From the NCBI GenBank assembly GCA_002453475.1, contig DKGY01000024.1, positions 50,343 to 57,050 of the forward strand: a stretch of 6,708 nucleotides of DNA. Reading direction: 5' to 3'. Below the pieces are notes generated by a model that was not told the DNA's origin, did no database searches, and saw only the letters and a list, made by a program, of their open reading frames with translations. The position numbers and the translations under genes were made by a program. This DNA comes from Clostridium sp. UBA6758 (GTDB taxonomy: Bacteria; Bacillota; Clostridia; Clostridiales; Clostridiaceae). This document shows, piece by piece, positions 6,529 through 6,708 of the stretch. Each line of letters starts with the position of its first letter. Within the stretch, counting starts at the first letter, position 1.

Positions 6529-6549
6529 AGTTTATTCTATTGATATAAT
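6521..6549 (+). promoter_or_regulatory. Activator-type promoter with extended -10 and no -35
   Basis: TATAAT at 6544-6549 is preceded by TG at 6541-6542, an extended -10. Seventeen bases upstream, ATAAAC at 6521-6526 does not resemble TTGACA. A strong -10, a missing -35 and phased boxes ending at the -35 position together suggest a promoter that depends on a bound activator. Transcription would start near 6556 and run into the gene at the right edge with a leader of roughly 147 nt. Confidence 0.6.
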
Positions 6550-6574
6550 TAACTTTGGAGTAATACTTTATAAA

Positions 6575-6676
6575 ATGAAATGTTCATATGGTAACCTAAA
6601 GGTAAAATTTACATGGACTAAAAAGAAGAAAAGAATGATATATAATTCAAATATGTCATTTGAGGATACTAAATAA
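6575..6676 (+). CDS. Possible 33-residue basic leader peptide
   Basis: An ATG frame in the leader between the phased-box promoter and the next gene gives 33 residues, starting MKCSYGNLKVKFTWTKKKKR and ending NMSFEDTK before TAA at 6674-6676. The only SD-like run, GGAG at 6557-6560, is 14 bases from the ATG, which is too far for good initiation. The peptide is basic in its centre and has no membrane segment or leader-peptide signature that I recognise. It may be a small gene, a translated leader, or chance. Confidence 0.2.
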   Translation: MKCSYGNLKVKFTWTKKKKRMIYNSNMSFEDTK

Positions 6677-6702
6677 AATTATATTTTGGAGGTATAAAAA
6701 TA

Positions 6703-6708
6703 ATGGAA
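6703..6708 (+). CDS. Start of a gene running off the right edge (partial)
   Basis: Only ATG GAA is visible. The start is well supported by GGAGGT at 6688-6693, nine bases upstream. The gene lies downstream of the GTAA-box promoter, so it is the probable target of that regulatory site. Product unknown. Confidence 0.6.

Overview
This is a very AT-rich window whose codon use, purine-rich Shine-Dalgarno sequences and a SpoVAF/GerA-type spore germination gene point to an endospore-forming Firmicute, most likely a Clostridium. No species can be assigned from the sequence alone.

Left part, about 1-2350, + strand, ordinary chromosome. The tail of an unrecognised gene is followed by a gene for an HTH-like/HEAT-repeat protein. 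Two bases later comes a YigZ/IMPACT-family gene, then a YebC/PmpR-family gene with its own extended -10 promoter. A long hairpin at 2463-2505 separates this group from the convergent gene on its right.

Middle, 2525-3967, - strand. A complete SpoVAF-like member of the GerA spore-germinant-receptor A-subunit family lies here. It has no B or C subunit genes beside it, and a candidate forespore-type (sigma F/G) promoter lies upstream.

Right part, about 4040-6708, a decayed and rearranged block. It holds: (i) an internal piece of an alpha/beta hydrolase with its GHSxxG nucleophile elbow and an in-frame stop; (ii) an apparently intact CDP-alcohol phosphatidyltransferase (PssA-like); (iii) the C-terminal part of a VTT/DedA (TVP38/TMEM64) membrane protein, just upstream of pssA on the same strand; (iv) a sensor histidine kinase on the opposite strand, missing its sensor end and interrupted by a stop where glutamine is expected. 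The VTT and kinase remnants meet head to head within about 20 bases, so one deletion or rearrangement probably removed both 5' ends.

After the kinase comes about 500 bp without an intact known gene. It contains a broken frame that reads like a small membrane protein, then four GTAA boxes at exact 11-bp spacing directly upstream of an extended -10 element. A leader of roughly 150 nt with a possible 33-codon ORF leads to the SD and ATG of a gene that runs off the window. The phased boxes look like the binding site of an OmpR-family response regulator. This suggests the right-hand gene was the target of the two-component system whose kinase is now broken and whose regulator is absent from the window. 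I saw no rRNA, tRNA, CRISPR array or complete mobile element.
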